Shown: piece after piece, positions 11,164-23,258 of the stretch
Layout of the letters: each line of letters opens with the position of its first letter
Numbering within the stretch: position 1 is the first letter of the stretch
From: Phialocephala subalpina
Taxonomy: Eukaryota; Ascomycota; Leotiomycetes; Helotiales; Mollisiaceae
Assembly: GCA_900073065.1 (NCBI GenBank)
Contig: FJOG01000019.1
Coordinates: 959,151 to 1,023,150, forward strand
DNA: 64,000 nt
Reading direction: 5' to 3'
Notes under the pieces: generated by a model
Told to the model about the DNA's origin: nothing
Seen by the model: the letters and a program-made list of their open reading frames with translations, nothing else
Database searches by the model: none
Made by a program: the position numbers and the translations under genes

Positions 11164-12753
11164 ATGTCTCTCTTTGGAATCATGGCCTCCCGAGTGGCGC
11201 GGCAAAATGTCCCATCTCTACTGGAACAATCAATTGCAGTCGAATCCGAGCTGACGTCACCCCCAGGAGCATATCTCGAACGTCTCCCAAACGAGGTACT
11301 CTTGATGATTGTTCAAGACTGCCACGAACATGATCTCTCCAATATCAAGAGCAACAACAAAGACAATACTGGTGAGCTCGCTCTATGCAATCTCACTCTT
11401 ACCTCTAAAAGATTGAAAGAGGTGGCAGAACCTGTATTGTATGAAACCATCCCGGAACTCAAGATCTTCCGACTCCTTAAATTTCTTCGATCGATCCTCG
11501 ATCGCCCTGCATTAGCTTCACACGTTATACGTTTCGCGTCCGCAGACGATGGAGACGAGGATGAGGGGCCCGGCCAAGAGCTCAGAGTGTTGTTCCGTGA
11601 AGAGTCTGACTGGAAAGTGCCATCTCACTTGAAGCAAATCGTGGCTTCTATTGATAGTGAGGATATTCTGGGGAATCGGGACTGGATTTTGGACCTCTTT
11701 TTCGGGCGACGATGGGACTGCGCTGTTGCGACGACTACGTTATTGCTTCCACGACTTCGATATCTCTCTGTTTGCATGCCTTGTGGCGAATCTTCATGGA
11801 ACAAAGACCAACGATACGAAGGACATTACAAATATATTCACAAAGTTCTTCGTCATGCAGCAGCGCAGGCACAACCTCAGCACCCTATTCAAGTCTTTGA
11901 GCGTTTGGAAACAGTGGCTATCAAGAATGCCAAGGGCGACTTCAATATGGCCAGTATCGCTTCCTTCGCCAAGTCATCACCATTACACAGACTCATTATC
12001 GAGACCGATCATTTGCCTTCCTGCGAAGACGGCCACTGGCAATCCGAGTTTGCTATTCAATCTCTTGAAGTACGATTAAGTCATCATTTCGTGTACAATT
12101 TGGAGAAGTTTCTACGCTGCTTTCCAATGCTCCAGGACTTCCGCTACATTCAGAACCCAGAAGCGCGGAGATTTCCATTGAACAATTTGGCGCGCACGTT
12201 AATCGAGGCGAAACTTCCTCTAAAGCGCCTTCAACTTGGTCCAGCACCCCAATGTACCTACCACTCGAGGTCAATTGAACAAATCGAATCGCTGGCTAGC
12301 TTTCAGGGCCTATTATCGGTAGATGTGATAGCCTTTGACTTATGGCCGAGTCCAAACATCGACAACCACAATAACAACAACAACGATGAGGACTCCGATT
12401 CCGATTTGGACAACTTTGTTGATGCTGTGGAGGAGCCTGCTTCTGATTACGATGTACCACCTCTCGCCGATCTCCTTCCCGAATCCATCGAACGCCTCAC
12501 CTTGAGGGATGGCACGACCAGGACTTTTCTCCACGTTCAGAGTCTCTTGGAAGTCAAATACGAGAGAGTCCCAAATCTGAAGGTCGTAAACATTGTTCCC
12601 AAGACCAAGGCTAGCATGGAGGCATTCAAGGAGGAATCTCATTATTTAGGGGTATTGAGCGCCAAATGCGGGGTCACATTCATGATGACGGAAGCAGAAA
12701 TCATACCTGTTTCCCCTGCTCGAGGTGGTCTTTTCTCGTTTCCCTTAAGCTGA
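11164..12753 (+). CDS. F-box/LRR-type protein, intact paralogue 1
   Basis: A single exon of 529 residues. An F-box-like segment sits at about residues 37-53 (YLERLPNEVLLMIVQDC), followed by a long C-terminal region of irregular leucine-rich strands (for example LLLPRLRYLSVCMP, LEKFLRCFPMLQDFRY, LPESIERLTLRDG). An Asn/Asp-rich acidic insert lies near residues 400-420. F-box proteins bring substrates to SCF ubiquitin ligases through Skp1; the substrate cannot be inferred. Two related copies lie in this window, at 24101-25394 (decayed) and 37719-39725. Shared landmarks are LLLPRLR, HYKYI-KVLRHA and FLRCFP. An ATG at 11182 is an alternative start. This copy has no stop or frameshift. Confidence 0.82.
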   Translation: MSLFGIMASRVARQNVPSLLEQSIAVESELTSPPGAYLERLPNEVLLMIVQDCHEHDLSNIKSNNKDNTGELALCNLTLTSKRLKEVAEPVLYETIPELKIFRLLKFLRSILDRPALASHVIRFASADDGDEDEGPGQELRVLFREESDWKVPSHLKQIVASIDSEDILGNRDWILDLFFGRRWDCAVATTTLLLPRLRYLSVCMPCGESSWNKDQRYEGHYKYIHKVLRHAAAQAQPQHPIQVFERLETVAIKNAKGDFNMASIASFAKSSPLHRLIIETDHLPSCEDGHWQSEFAIQSLEVRLSHHFVYNLEKFLRCFPMLQDFRYIQNPEARRFPLNNLARTLIEAKLPLKRLQLGPAPQCTYHSRSIEQIESLASFQGLLSVDVIAFDLWPSPNIDNHNNNNNDEDSDSDLDNFVDAVEEPASDYDVPPLADLLPESIERLTLRDGTTRTFLHVQSLLEVKYERVPNLKVVNIVPKTKASMEAFKEESHYLGVLSAKCGVTFMMTEAEIIPVSPARGGLFSFPLS

Positions 12754-13044
12754 TTACTCGGCGAGGTAGAGCATCTGCAAATGTCCCGAAGAATGAAGTA
12801 CTGTAGATTGTTACTCGAATCATCGGACCCTGAATAGCACTATAAGGCGTGGAAGTCTGGTAGTAGTTATGTCAAAGTATCAAAAATGAATAATGAATCA
12901 TGTATCTCGTCGTCGGCGTTCGTGGCAGGTGAGCGGTGAACGAGCATCAGATCTCTTGTGCGAACTACGCCGCATCGTCACTAATGCTTCTCCCTTCAAG
13001 TGGACACCTTCAATTCGCATTTGTTCAACTTTATTCTACTCCAT
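12754..13044. other. Convergent intergenic region
   Basis: The F-box gene and the MFS gene end toward each other here. I see no gene. Confidence 0.5.
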
Positions 13045-14542
13045 CTACCTACTCTCCTCACCCATCTTATCCACATACCCCTCCTCCTTCATATACCTCT
13101 CAAACTCCTCATCCATAATCGCCAAATCCACAGCCCTTCCCTCCGGTAAGAAACAATAAATAATCGTCCCAAGCACGCCAACACCACCCGCAACATAGAA
13201 CGTCGCAGCTTTGCCAGCAGCAGCTTCAATCGGTGTAAAAGCTTGCGTCCCAATGGCAGCGCCCGCCTTTCCAAACCCAGCCGAGATACCATATCCCATA
13301 GCCCTCACCGCCGTCGGATAGCTCTCCACACTCATCAAGCCAATCGTCGCCCCAGGGCCCATATGTCCCAAGCACTGAAATAATCCATACAACACCACGA
13401 ACGCAGGAATACTCTTCGTAGTCAACGGCTCATAACATCCCCCGATGATGAATCCTAACACTACATATCCCCCAAATCCTAGAACACCTGTCCATTTCCT
13501 CCCAATTCTGTTCACTAGCCAAGCCCCAAGAAGTACTCCTGGCACAGGAAAGAGAGCGAGAATGAGTTGCCAAACAGCGACTGTGCGGACGTTCTTCCCG
13601 GGTACGATAGAGTTGATGATCGCCGCGCTCATAATGGAGTTTGGAAAATTCACAAAATCGTACAGAAAGAACGCAGAACTCGTCCCAAGTAACCTCAACC
13701 AATATTTTCTTAGTACCAATACCCAAGGCACATGTCTCTTCTTGAAATTGCTCTTCTGAAAAAGTTTCCCGTCTTGCATTTTTAATCGGAACAAGATGAC
13801 GAACAAGGGGAGAATGATGGAGATAGAGTATATTGCATGATAAGCGACTTTGAGGTTGTTGTTCGAGGCGAGGAGAGAGGCGAGGTAGACGAATGTGCAA
13901 ATAGGTGCACCAGAGGTAGCCATCAATGTCGAGATCAAGACTTGTATCGGACCACGATTGTTGTCAAAATGCTCGTTGGACCCTTCCAGTGCCGCAGCCG
14001 CGGAGCTGGGATACTCGCCTCCAACGCCAACTCCAGCGATTCCGCGAGCGATGGTCAAGAACCATAACATGTTGTGGGAGCCGTGGGCTTGGAATACGAG
14101 CGTGGCGAGTAAAGAGCCGATTACGACGAGGGGAGGAGGTGAATAGCATGCCGCCTTTTCGGGAGAATTTATCGGAGGTGTAGCCTAGGACAACTATGCC
14201 GATGACTGAACCGACGAGGAGAGCATTCGAGATCCTGGTTTGGATGGCGGAGGTGTAGACTTTGGTGGTGAGGAGGTGGTTGAAGACTACGTTGGTTGAG
14301 GAGGCCTTGTTTTCGTTAGCATGTTTGAGTTTCGGGGAGGGGATGAGGAGACGAACCAAGCTCTGTTGGTAGCCGTCAGAGAAATTTGCGAGAGCACATC
14401 CTATGAGGGTCCATATCGATCCAGGTCGTCGTGCCGAAGCAGAATCTGATTCCAGATCGCTGGTTGACTCTTCGGTGATGACTTTTGCGTCTTTCTCCTC
14501 GATCGGCGTTCCCGCCTCGACGGTGGTCTGTAATGTTGCCAT
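13045..14542 (-). CDS. GIT1-like MFS transporter, one frameshift
   Basis: Exon 1 is 14542-14357. A 51-nt intron (GTTCGT donor, GCTAAC branch, ACAAG acceptor) follows, and exon 2 runs 14305-13045, about 480 residues in all. Diagnostic features are DGYQQSL in TM1, the loop GYTSDKFSRKGG, GVGVGGEYPSS in TM4, VNRIGRKW in the second half, and the C-terminal GYGISAGFGKAGAAIGTQAFTPI-type helix. This pattern is that of the Git1 glycerophosphoinositol/phosphate proton symporters of the plasma membrane. The frame breaks at 14130-14133: a run of four G (C on the coding strand) where three would keep GGMLFTSS in frame with LVVIGSLLATLVF. Everything else is intact, so a sequencing error or a recent inactivation is likely. 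The substrate is inferred from family only. Confidence 0.82.
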
Positions 14543-15393
14543 CTTTCACCTTCTCATGTACTTCCTCTCTCGCGATCTCGCCTTCTCACTTGAGGTACTT
14601 CCATCTTTAAGTATGCGACGTCCTCTCAGTCGTCAACACCCCACTCCCACTTTTCGAACAAAAAGAAATCCCAACTCCACGGAGGTTGAACAAGCTATCT
14701 CTCACCTTGTGGGGCATCTTGATTCTTCATCTGACAAAACTGGGAACCTCTGCAACCACGAGAACTTTTTCTGCGATATTGTTCCTGGTGGTGGAGACAA
14801 GCTTTGTGATGGGCGCCTCTAGTGAGTGGCAGATGTTCGGGATGAGCGGGACGGTGGAGACTTTGGTCTCTAGCTGCATATGGTATGCCGCCGAGACTTG
14901 CCGAGGGGCAAGTTCGTCGAGCTGGAGCTGTCCAATCATTTGTTTGGTGGTTGTCGGCCCCGAATTGCTTGTTTGAGGGTTTAACTCGTGTCGGGGAAGT
15001 TGAAATGTCCCACCATAGATCAGTGTCTCGAGAAGTGAAAGCCGCCGACAACCGCTCAAACCCCGCGAGAATATTGTTTGCTTGAATTATAGTGCTTGAC
15101 CAACGAGGATCCCGTTGTCTGAAATGGTGTAGGTTCCATCGCTCGACCTTTGCGGAAAATGTCAAAAGTTGAAGGCCGGACTACGGCACGTTTGCGCTTG
15201 CGCTTACAGGAGGACGTGGTATAGGAGGAAAGAAATCGTCTGTGGAAATAAATATGCTGAAAAGGGTGACATGCTTGAATTCCGTCAAGTTAGAACCAAA
15301 ACCACGTCCACGTCTGCCCCTCTTTTTCTTTTGAGGGCCACAGATGAACACGACGCGAGGAGTAGAAGTGCTGTTGTAGGGTCCAAAAAGATC
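14543..15393. other. Upstream region of the transporter
   Basis: Sits between the transporter start and the 3' end of the glycosidase. Open frames on both strands at 14686-15165 overlap each other and show no domain, so I treat the region as non-coding. Confidence 0.45.
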
Positions 15394-16934
15394 TCATACA
15401 TCAAACTCGAACGCATACGCAGTGTAAGTATCGTTCTGCACAATCTGAATCACCAATGTGCTTCCCACATAGTCCAACTTCGAGATCCCCAGATCAACAG
15501 GCGAAGTCACAATATCCCAGACCGAAGTCCCGATGAAAGCCCAAGTTTTGACTTCAACGCAGCCAGACCTAGGAAGACTGACAGCATCCAAGTGTTCCAC
15601 AACAACAGTCCAATTGCCGGTGATGAGACGAGAGCCTGCGAGAATGCGTACTTTGTTGTCTATTGTAGCATATGCATCGAATTGGCGATCAGTCGATCCC
15701 GTAGTGGTGGCGCGAAGGCCTGTCATGTTGGTTGCGTAGTAGGTGTACACCGGATACTCTGGCGCTGGGACATACTGTTTTCCGTTAAATTATGTCTTTT
15801 CGACTGGGGCTCCCGACTTACATCCGTAGCATTGTAAATGAAAGCGTTGACTGTCTTAGTGAGCAAGTTCGCCATTAAATCATGAAGCGCGGTTCCGCCC
15901 TCCCAGTTCCCACGCAGACCCCAAGCATCATACCTCTCAAATCTCGAAAGCCACCACGCAGCACTGGCCGGTACTTGCTCTTCCCAGTTCGCATATTCGT
16001 TAATGTTTATCTGACGTTCGGGAAGATTGTAGGTTTCGAGAAGTGCTTTCAAGCTCGCGTTCGTGTATTGAAGATCATTGTCAATTTGCGTTGTGATGCC
16101 TTCCAAGTGGTAGGCATATTGATCTGGTACTGTGTCGTTGCCGGCGATTTGGTCAAGCCATAATGTCCACCACGGATTGTCTGGAAGAGGACGAAAAGCC
16201 AGCGTTGGGCCAGATATTTCGACTACGTCAAATTCGGGGTCAGAGCTGGACCAAGTCAGTTCTGTGTCACTGGCTGGGAGCCTCTGGATGAAAGAACCTT
16301 ACCGCAAGATTTTATGGGTCAAAATGTAGAGATCGATCCATTGTTGCAGAGGTCTGTCCCAGAAAATTCCAATGTCCGGCTCGTTCCAAACGTCCCATAC
16401 AAGCCCTTCCGTTGCACCCCTCGCTTTCATATCAGACATGAGTTGTAAAACGAAATTTGAATAATCCGTCCAGTCCCCATTATCACCAGGCCAAAATGTC
16501 GAACTGTTCGCGTTATCCGTTCCCCAAACATCATGTGGAAGAATGATGAAGCTAGCGCCGTATTTTCGACAAGTGAAATAGTTGGAGAGGGTAGAGTTCA
16601 GCCGACCATAGTATTCGTCGAGTCCCCAGATCCAGCCACGATTTGGAGCGCCCATTTGTGCGCCTGCGAGATGTTAGTTGAAACAATGAATCTGCGAGGG
16701 AGATATCTTACCGCCAGCGCGGCCGTACTGGAACTTCATGTCCTCATAGTAGTAATCTGGTATTTGGTCACGAGTGTCTGGTATTCCGTAAATGAAACCG
16801 GAACCCCAATGTTTTGAGGCTCCTCGAGTTCTGCTAAGGTCGACGGTAACTGTGGTATTGTCACTTGGGGGAAGAATGGCAGCCGCTGCTGCTAAGCTTC
16901 TGAACAGCAAATTGGCAAACGAAGATTGCTTCAT
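15394..16934 (-). CDS. Secreted clan GH-A glycoside hydrolase (GH39-like)
   Basis: Four exons: 16934-16712, 16663-16303, 16245-15822 and 15774-15394, giving 462 residues. The introns are 48, 57 and 47 nt. The N-terminus (MKQSSFANLLFRSLAAAAAI) is a good secretion signal, and ATG 16934 was chosen because it begins that signal. The catalytic barrel has VWDVWNEPD, with Glu169 as the likely acid/base, and ININEYANW, with Glu278 as the likely nucleophile, the spacing expected for a retaining clan GH-A enzyme. The last exon is strand-rich, like the C-terminal beta-sandwich of GH39/GH51-type enzymes. Several NxS/T sequons support secretion. The likely role is attack on plant or fungal cell-wall glycans; the exact substrate is unknown. 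No lesion is seen. Confidence 0.82.
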
Positions 16935-18415
16935 GATGCAGAATATGGCAAATAGAGGGACGAGTATGCCAGCCACTTGTTATATGCCTCTTAATATTGA
17001 TGGCACTCACCGTTATATGCGGTATAGCGAGTCCTATATGGTCAGAGCATCAATCATACAGTATCCGGTGGGTTGTCTCTCCATCTCGGAGCTGCTGCAA
17101 TACCAACTTGAGTTACATACCTGAAATACGGGAATCTGCATCGAGGAGCCGCTGCTCCCTGTTCATCGAACAATGACGAGATGTGGCAGAAACATTCCCC
17201 GATGCTGTCCAGGCACGGCGGAGGAATAGGGCGAAGTGCCAGGAATGTCGAGATCTGCTCAGGGGCAGCTCGTTCCTCAGTGGGCCGCTTCCTTGAAATG
17301 CGGAGAAATAATTGTTCCCCATTCCACCTGCCTTTTTATCCTGGAGCGGATCGAGGGGGACGAGGGATGAAAATTTCTCGTCCGGAGATGCAGGGGCGGG
17401 GAAGGCCATGCTTCCACCGACTCCGGTGGGTTAGCGAGAAAGAAATGCTGGTCCTATTTTCTCTCGTTGCTTCGCAGCACTGCATAGCTGGGTTCTGTCT
17501 GGATCTCAGAGATAGCTGTGATGTTCGAGTTGACTTCCGGAGGACAGACACACTGCTTCTGAGAGTCGCCGGCCCGTTTACAAAAGGTTGCGTACTTAGG
17601 TAGCTAATCTCCAAGATTGGACTGGAGAATGAAAGCAACTCGCCTGGGGAATTTATATTCTGTGCATCCTGACTCCGATCCCGCCAGAATATTGGCATGC
17701 TCAATGGCCATAACGACGCTAGTCGGTGGATGAATCGCTTGAGCCGCGTGCTTATGAATGAGACGCACCGAATGTGCTCCTAACAAGATACGCCTGTGTG
17801 GGCTTCCTCGAGTTTTTCACAATATATCGTGGCATCTCGGATGTTTGTGATGCTTTTCAGCTATATAACGAGGATGAATTGCGTACGAAGAAATGTAAGA
17901 ACAGATGGAGAAAATTCGGAGTGAACTTGGTCGAAGACCACGCGAAGCAGCTAAGCTAATCATGGACTAGCGTTCCCGACCCGAATGTCTCACCCCCTGA
18001 ATTTCACTCCCTCTCATCGACATCATCATTTGACAAACCATCAACAGCCCATCAAGCAACAGCAGTATGGATCTATTGACCATCATCTCTCTGCCACTCT
18101 CTGGCCTCTCGGTTCTGGAGACCTGAGACATCCGTCACGTGTCTGAAAGCAGTGCTGTGAGTGTTTGTAAAAGAGTGGCAAGCTGCATGCAACCAATAGG
18201 AAATTTCCATACCTATGTAAGCGCTGATTGGCGCTATGCTTACTTTAAAAACCTAACCTCTCTTCTTGACATTTCTTCGACTACACTTTAAGCTTTTAGT
18301 AGAAAGCGATCCATTCCTCTTACCCTTTAACGAAATCTCATTTCGCGAAGCTAGGACTAAAAAGCTTTTGATTTATAGCTTCTCGGTCAGAACATAATTT
18401 GGCAAGGCTCCCGCG
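16935..18415. other. Intergenic region, no gene recognised
   Basis: Upstream of both the minus-strand glycosidase and the plus-strand HET remnant. Overlapping sense and antisense ORFs at 17113-17704 look like non-coding DNA. A T/C-rich tract with TTTAAAAACC at about 18245 could be the old HET promoter. Confidence 0.45.
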
Positions 18416-19878
18416 ATGAGGGTGCTCGATACCACAACCATAGAGCTCCACGAGTTTTTCGGTGATAAGATCCCTTATTATGTCATCTTATCTCACCGAT
18501 AGGAAGTTGTAGATGTAACTTATCAGGATTTGCGAGATGGCAAGGGTCCTGAAATGAAAGGATGGGCTAAAGTCAAGGGCTGCTGTTCCAAAGCTCAGTC
18601 GGATGGCTGGAATTATGTTGGAAGTCAGCTCTCTATCTACTGAAAAGAGTTCCGTTCATGTGAACATCTACTTACTGTTCGCTCTAATTAGTCGATCGAT
18701 TCATGCTGCATTGATAAATCCAGCAGTGCTGAGCTCTCCGAGGCCATAAACTCTATGTTTCGATGGTATCGCAAAGCCGAGATATGTTACGCCTACCTAT
18801 CCGATGTAATTTGGGGAAATATGCCGAATCAGAAAGCTTAATACTCTTCGAGAGTAGTCAGTGGTTCGCAAGAGGGCGGACACTCCAAGAGCTTCTTGCT
18901 CCACGCTGGGTGGAATTCTTCGACCGAAACTGGACTTCAATCGGGACTAAATCGAGCCTGGACCGAAGCATTGGACGAGTTACTGGAATTGATGGCTCCC
19001 ATATTTTTACCTTTGAAAAGGCAATCGTAGCGAAGAAAATGTCTTGGGCGTCCGCGAGGAAAACTACGAGACTAGAAGATCAAGCCTATTGCCTTTTCGG
19101 AATCTTTGGGATCAATATGCCTCCCTTGTATGGAGAAGGGACAAATGCGTTTCTCCGCTTGCAACTAGAGATTCTCAGCAAATCAGACGATGATTCGCTG
19201 TTTGTATGGGGAGGGACCAGGGTCGGGAGGTTTACTGGCCCAATCACCGGCATTTTTGCCAGATCTGGAGACATTTCAGCCGGAAGATCTGACGAGGGTT
19301 AGACGCCATACACCATGACGCCCAAAGGTCTGAGGATAGAAGCTTCGATTCCCTACCTGGGTGGAAACGACTTTCTTCTTCCCTTGAATTGTGTACACGA
19401 TCTGAAAGCTCCCGTTGGCCAACGTATTGCATTAGTTTTGTGCCAAGAATGTAGCCTCAGCCCCAGCAAACCCAGGAAACTCTGGAAATGAGTGCTTGCG
19501 ACACCAGGGCTACCAAAGCAAGAACTCTGCGGAAAGCCCGTTAACAACTCCAACTTTCCGGCTCCAGAGAAAATCATCATCTACATTCCTCAGCAGAAAG
19601 ATTTCAATTTCGAATCCCTTCAAATCCCGGTCGATGTTTGCGTCGACTTTTCGTCGCTTGCAGAATTAGGATATTATGTAGTGTACATGTTAGCGTATCC
19701 TCAAGCTAGAAATCCACACATACAACCTTGGCGAAGGCTCGACTCGGGGCTGTTGCAATTTCCTCCACTGGGAACAGCGTATTCAGCAAGGGTTCGTTCT
19801 GGAAATATTGACGGAGAGAGCTGGCCTTACTGGTTATATACTCTGAGTACCGAACTTCAACTGAAGTTTTCATACTAG
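18416..19878 (+). pseudogene. HET-domain (heterokaryon incompatibility) pseudogene
   Basis: The ATG at 18416 opens a typical HET N-terminus (MRVLDTTTIELHEFFGDKIP, then YVILSH). The conserved Trp of the SHTW motif is replaced by TAG at 18500-18502. The frame continues with VTYQDLRDGKG, then an intron-like break, then SIDSCCIDKSSSAELSEAI and YRKAEICYAYLSDV. A frameshift near 18800-18840 leads into WFARGRTLQELLAP and RLEDQAYCLFGIFGINMPPLYGEG (18.85-19.15 kb). Weaker C-terminal pieces (YTMTPKGLRIEASIPYL) follow to about 19878. HET proteins trigger cell death after fusion of unlike hyphae. At least one nonsense and one frameshift change mean this copy cannot make a full protein. The family call is firm; the 3' limit is approximate. 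Confidence 0.88.
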
Positions 19879-20624
19879 TCAACGTAGTGAATCCTGGGAG
19901 AGATTATTGTAGCAAGATGTCCGGGGGAAAAGGAGCATAGATTGAACACTGGGGACGAGGATTTTTGTCTGTTCGGAGCTAACAACGCTATTGCTACAGC
20001 AAAGATAAGCAAGACGCAAAGGGATTCTAAGCCTATTGAGCTCATCACAATAATTATCGAGAAATACCTTTAGGCATTTTCTCTTTTAAGACTTAGTGTC
20101 CAGCCTCGGTTGGTGGAAGACGAAAGATGGAAATAGAAGGTATGGGATTGATATTGTTGACCCGAATGGAGACGAGGAGAGTGGGTTGAGTTCCGTGACA
20201 AACGGAGAGGACGGATGGGGGGGACCTGCAAGAGATGGCAACACCGCAAAGGATGCTGACGCTGAAATAATTCAACAAGAAGACAACACAGGTGAGGAAA
20301 ACAAAAAAGGAAAAACCAGAACAGACCGAGCGCTTTCGATGCCACTTGAAGATACTGCGAGAGAGGGATATTGTGTGTAGAAGAAAGACGTGGCGTTAGC
20401 CAGAAGCCAGGATGTGGCGGTGACGATCCAAGAATTATCACTCGGCATCAGGTTTCAATCACTTGTTCTCAAAGTTCACTACGACACCCTTAAGAGCAAT
20501 GAACGTTTTCATTGAGATAATTATATGATCGCGGACCTAGCAGCAGCCCAACTCCTCCTTAACGGCCCGACTTTTCTTTGTTATACAACAACTTACACAC
20601 TATCACCCTAAAGCAAGATGTCAT
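19879..20624. other. Intergenic region between HET remnant and phosphate transporter
   Basis: A 94-codon plus-strand ORF at 20096-20380 has an acidic, protein-like composition (DGNTAKDADAEIIQQEDN) but no recognised domain. It could be a tail fragment of the HET gene or chance. Confidence 0.4.
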
Positions 20625-22551
20625 CTAGGAAGAGAAGTGAGGAGCGTTGAGGAAGAGACCCATGAGCACACCTCCGAGTGTACCGGCGACAGGAATGGTA
20701 GCGATCCATGAAAGAAGGAGAAGACCGACTCGCTGCCAGTTAACTGCCTTCAAAGTACCATTGCAGAGACCAACACCGACGGTAGCACCAGTGATACACA
20801 TCGAAGTGGATACTGGAAGAGAGAACTGCGAGAAGACGAGGACGGTGATGGCGGCACCCATCTCCATGGAGCAACCTGAGAAACGAAAAGTTAGCAGATG
20901 AAAGTTCAACTTGAAAATCGGGGAAGACATACCTCTACTAGGAGAGTGGTATGTGATCTTGTTGCCCATGACCTTCATGATGTTGTAACCATAGGTAATG
21001 AGGCCGAGGGAGATGGTGGCGGAGAGAACAGCGAGCTGCCAGACTGGAACAGGAGCCTTGGAAGCAGCAGCATTGCCAGTGTGCCAGGCAGAGTAGATGA
21101 CGGCCCAGGGACCGACCGAGTTTCCGATATCATTGGCACCGTGAGCGAAGGAAGCAGTACAAGCAGTGAGAATTTGAACGAAAGAGTAAGTGTGCTCGAC
21201 TTCGTTCGGGTACTTCTCGGCATTTGCATATACCCTCTCCATTCGCTTTCCCTCAGGGGTGCCATGGATACCGCTCTGAGCAGCGTGGATGTCATAGTGA
21301 AGACCATAGAGCGCACCCGCGATGATCATGGCAGGAAGACGCTTTGCCATAATCTTCATGTTGTGCCACTCGTAAATCTGGCCAGGTCCCATTGGGGTGT
21401 CGCGGAGGGTTCGCATCGCCCAACCGAAAGGACCGCGTTTCTTCATCATCTTTGCTTTAAGCTTCGCGTCGCCTTGAGCCTGGATCTCAGCGTAGGCCTG
21501 TGTGGTCTCGGCAGCAACAACTTTCTTCTCGTTCTCGGATGACGGGGTGGAGACAGGTGCAATTTCGTCGGTCTTGCTGGTATCGTATTCGCTGACGGAT
21601 TCTGGTGAGCGGGTGGAGGACTGTTCTTCGTCATCTTCCTGGACGACGGCGTAGTTGGGAACAACGGCTCGGTCGGCGTGCTCAGGGGCGGGGCGCTTGA
21701 AGAGGAGAGGGCCTTGGATGAACATCCACCATTTAACGGAAGCGTCCTTCTTGATGATTCTTGCGTGGACAAAGGGAACGAAAAAGATTGCCGACAGGAG
21801 AGCGACACCACTTCCAGTACCCATTGTCACGGCGGCGACATACCACGCGGGCTTTTTGTTGAGACCAAGGTTGGGAGAACCCTTGTACACGATGGAGAGT
21901 GTGCAAACGGTACCGGCGACGAGGAACCAGAAGGGCGAGGAGTAGACAGCCCATGGCACTGGGTTCTTTCGCATGTGCACAACGAGCTTGATGAGCATAA
22001 AAATGGTCGCACCGAAGCCACCAGAAATCGCAGGAGCCATTCCGAGGCCAGCAAAGATCGCACCGAGTCCCTTTCCGTTGTTCCATCCCCATTGGACTTT
22101 TGAAGCTCCAACAGTCGCAACACCAACACCAGCAACGGCCGAGATGAGGGAGTATGTTGATGAGACGTGGGCCGAGTGTCGAGTACACCACATCACCCAT
22201 GATGAAGCTGCTGCAAGAGCACATGTGAAGGCAAGCATTTGGACACCAGCATCGCCTTTAAAGGCCGCGTTTGGGATGATTCCGTTCTTGATGGTGTCGG
22301 CCGTTCGAGCACCGACAGTGATGGCTCCAAGCATTTCGAATATGGTCCCGAATACCATCGCTTGTCTGTATGAGATGGATCTCGAGGAGACACTGGTTGC
22401 CCAGGCGTTTGCAACATCGTCTGAGAACTTGTCAGCATCCGAACTATATTCAAGCAGCTCCCAAATACTCACTTGCTCCATTGTTGTAGGCATCGAGCAT
22501 GGCAAAGAATGTGCCAATGACGAACACATAGGTATATTCGGAGAGCACCAT
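20625..22551 (-). CDS. PHO89: Na+/phosphate cotransporter, PHO89/PiT family
   Basis: Three exons: 22551-22473, 22420-20933 and 20875-20625, giving 605 residues. The introns are 52 and 57 nt. The PiT signature occurs twice, as expected from internal duplication: DAYNNGANDVANAWATS across the first splice, and FAHGANDIGNSVGP near residue 455. Hydrophobic helices flank a large central cytoplasmic loop (about residues 290-350) rich in Glu, Ser and Asp (QEDDEEQSSTRSPES), which is typical of fungal PHO89/PHO-4. The protein imports phosphate with sodium at the plasma membrane under alkaline or phosphate-poor conditions. Two CACGTG sites, the Pho4/NUC-1 core, lie about 610-710 bp upstream. The gene is intact. 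Confidence 0.93.
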
Positions 22552-23042
22552 CTTGACCTCAGTTGATCAGTTGTCGTCGATGTTGTATTCTCGATGCTTG
22601 CTGCAGGTAATAACAAAAATACAGGGAGACAGAATTTATATGTACTATCAGAAAGGCTTTACAGGCTTCCCAGCTGTGCCCTTCGTCTCTCTTGGCTCAG
22701 ACGGCCACACCGAGGCGTAGAAACATCCTATAAAAACAGTGGCACCATCGACCTACACGTTCCTGCACGCCCTCCCATGATTCGCGATAACAACATAGCC
22801 ACATTCGCCATTTTTTATCAAACTCACATTCGATTCTTCGAAATCCCTTCTACCGAGACCTCACGGACCAGAAACAGCAGCCAACAAGAGCATGGCCAAG
22901 ATGAAGGCACTCTTGGGTAGCACCGGCGATAATAAGCAAGTTTGGCATCACTTGGCAATAGACTGCTTAGCTGTACCGAAAGAGTCTTTATACCCGCGAT
23001 GTTGAGTGGGAAGGTGAAATTTGGTTTGAGGGATGAGGTTTA

Positions 23043-23118
23043 TTGGCGGGGCGGACGTCGCTTGGCGGGGGTGGGGAGTGAGCTTGGCGGAGCGGATGCA
23101 GCACTTGGCGGAACTTGG
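23043..23118. repeat. Degenerate ~21-bp repeat with TTGGCGG core
   Basis: The core TTGGCGG occurs four times at about 21-bp spacing (starting near 23043, 23062, 23084 and 23105), each followed by G-rich sequence. It lies upstream of PHO89 and could be a promoter array or a minisatellite. Confidence 0.7.
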
Positions 23119-23159
23119 CTGCAGGGCAAGCATTGCCCTATAAGAGTTCCTGGATTCCC

Positions 23160-23258
23160 CACGTGTGTGTCGAAAATGCTCTCTCTCGGAAATCGCCAAA
23201 GGCAAAGTCGTCCGCGCCTTCTTCTCCTGGCTTCTGGAAGCAGGCTGGAAAACACGTG
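23160..23258. promoter_or_regulatory. Two CACGTG boxes upstream of PHO89
   Basis: CACGTG occurs at 23160-23165 and 23253-23258. This is the binding core of Pho4 in yeast and NUC-1 in Neurospora, which activate PHO89-type genes on phosphate starvation. The motif is also common elsewhere in this window (for example near 18135, 39768 and 48336), so the regulatory link is only suggestive. Confidence 0.35.

Noticed and set aside
21446..22566. Long ORFs antisense to PHO89 (up to 214 codons)
   Set aside because: They are frame shadows of the transporter, whose motifs are unmistakable on the minus strand.
23160..23258. CACGTG pair as proof of phosphate control of PHO89
   Set aside because: Listed only as a weak candidate because the motif occurs at many other places in the window.
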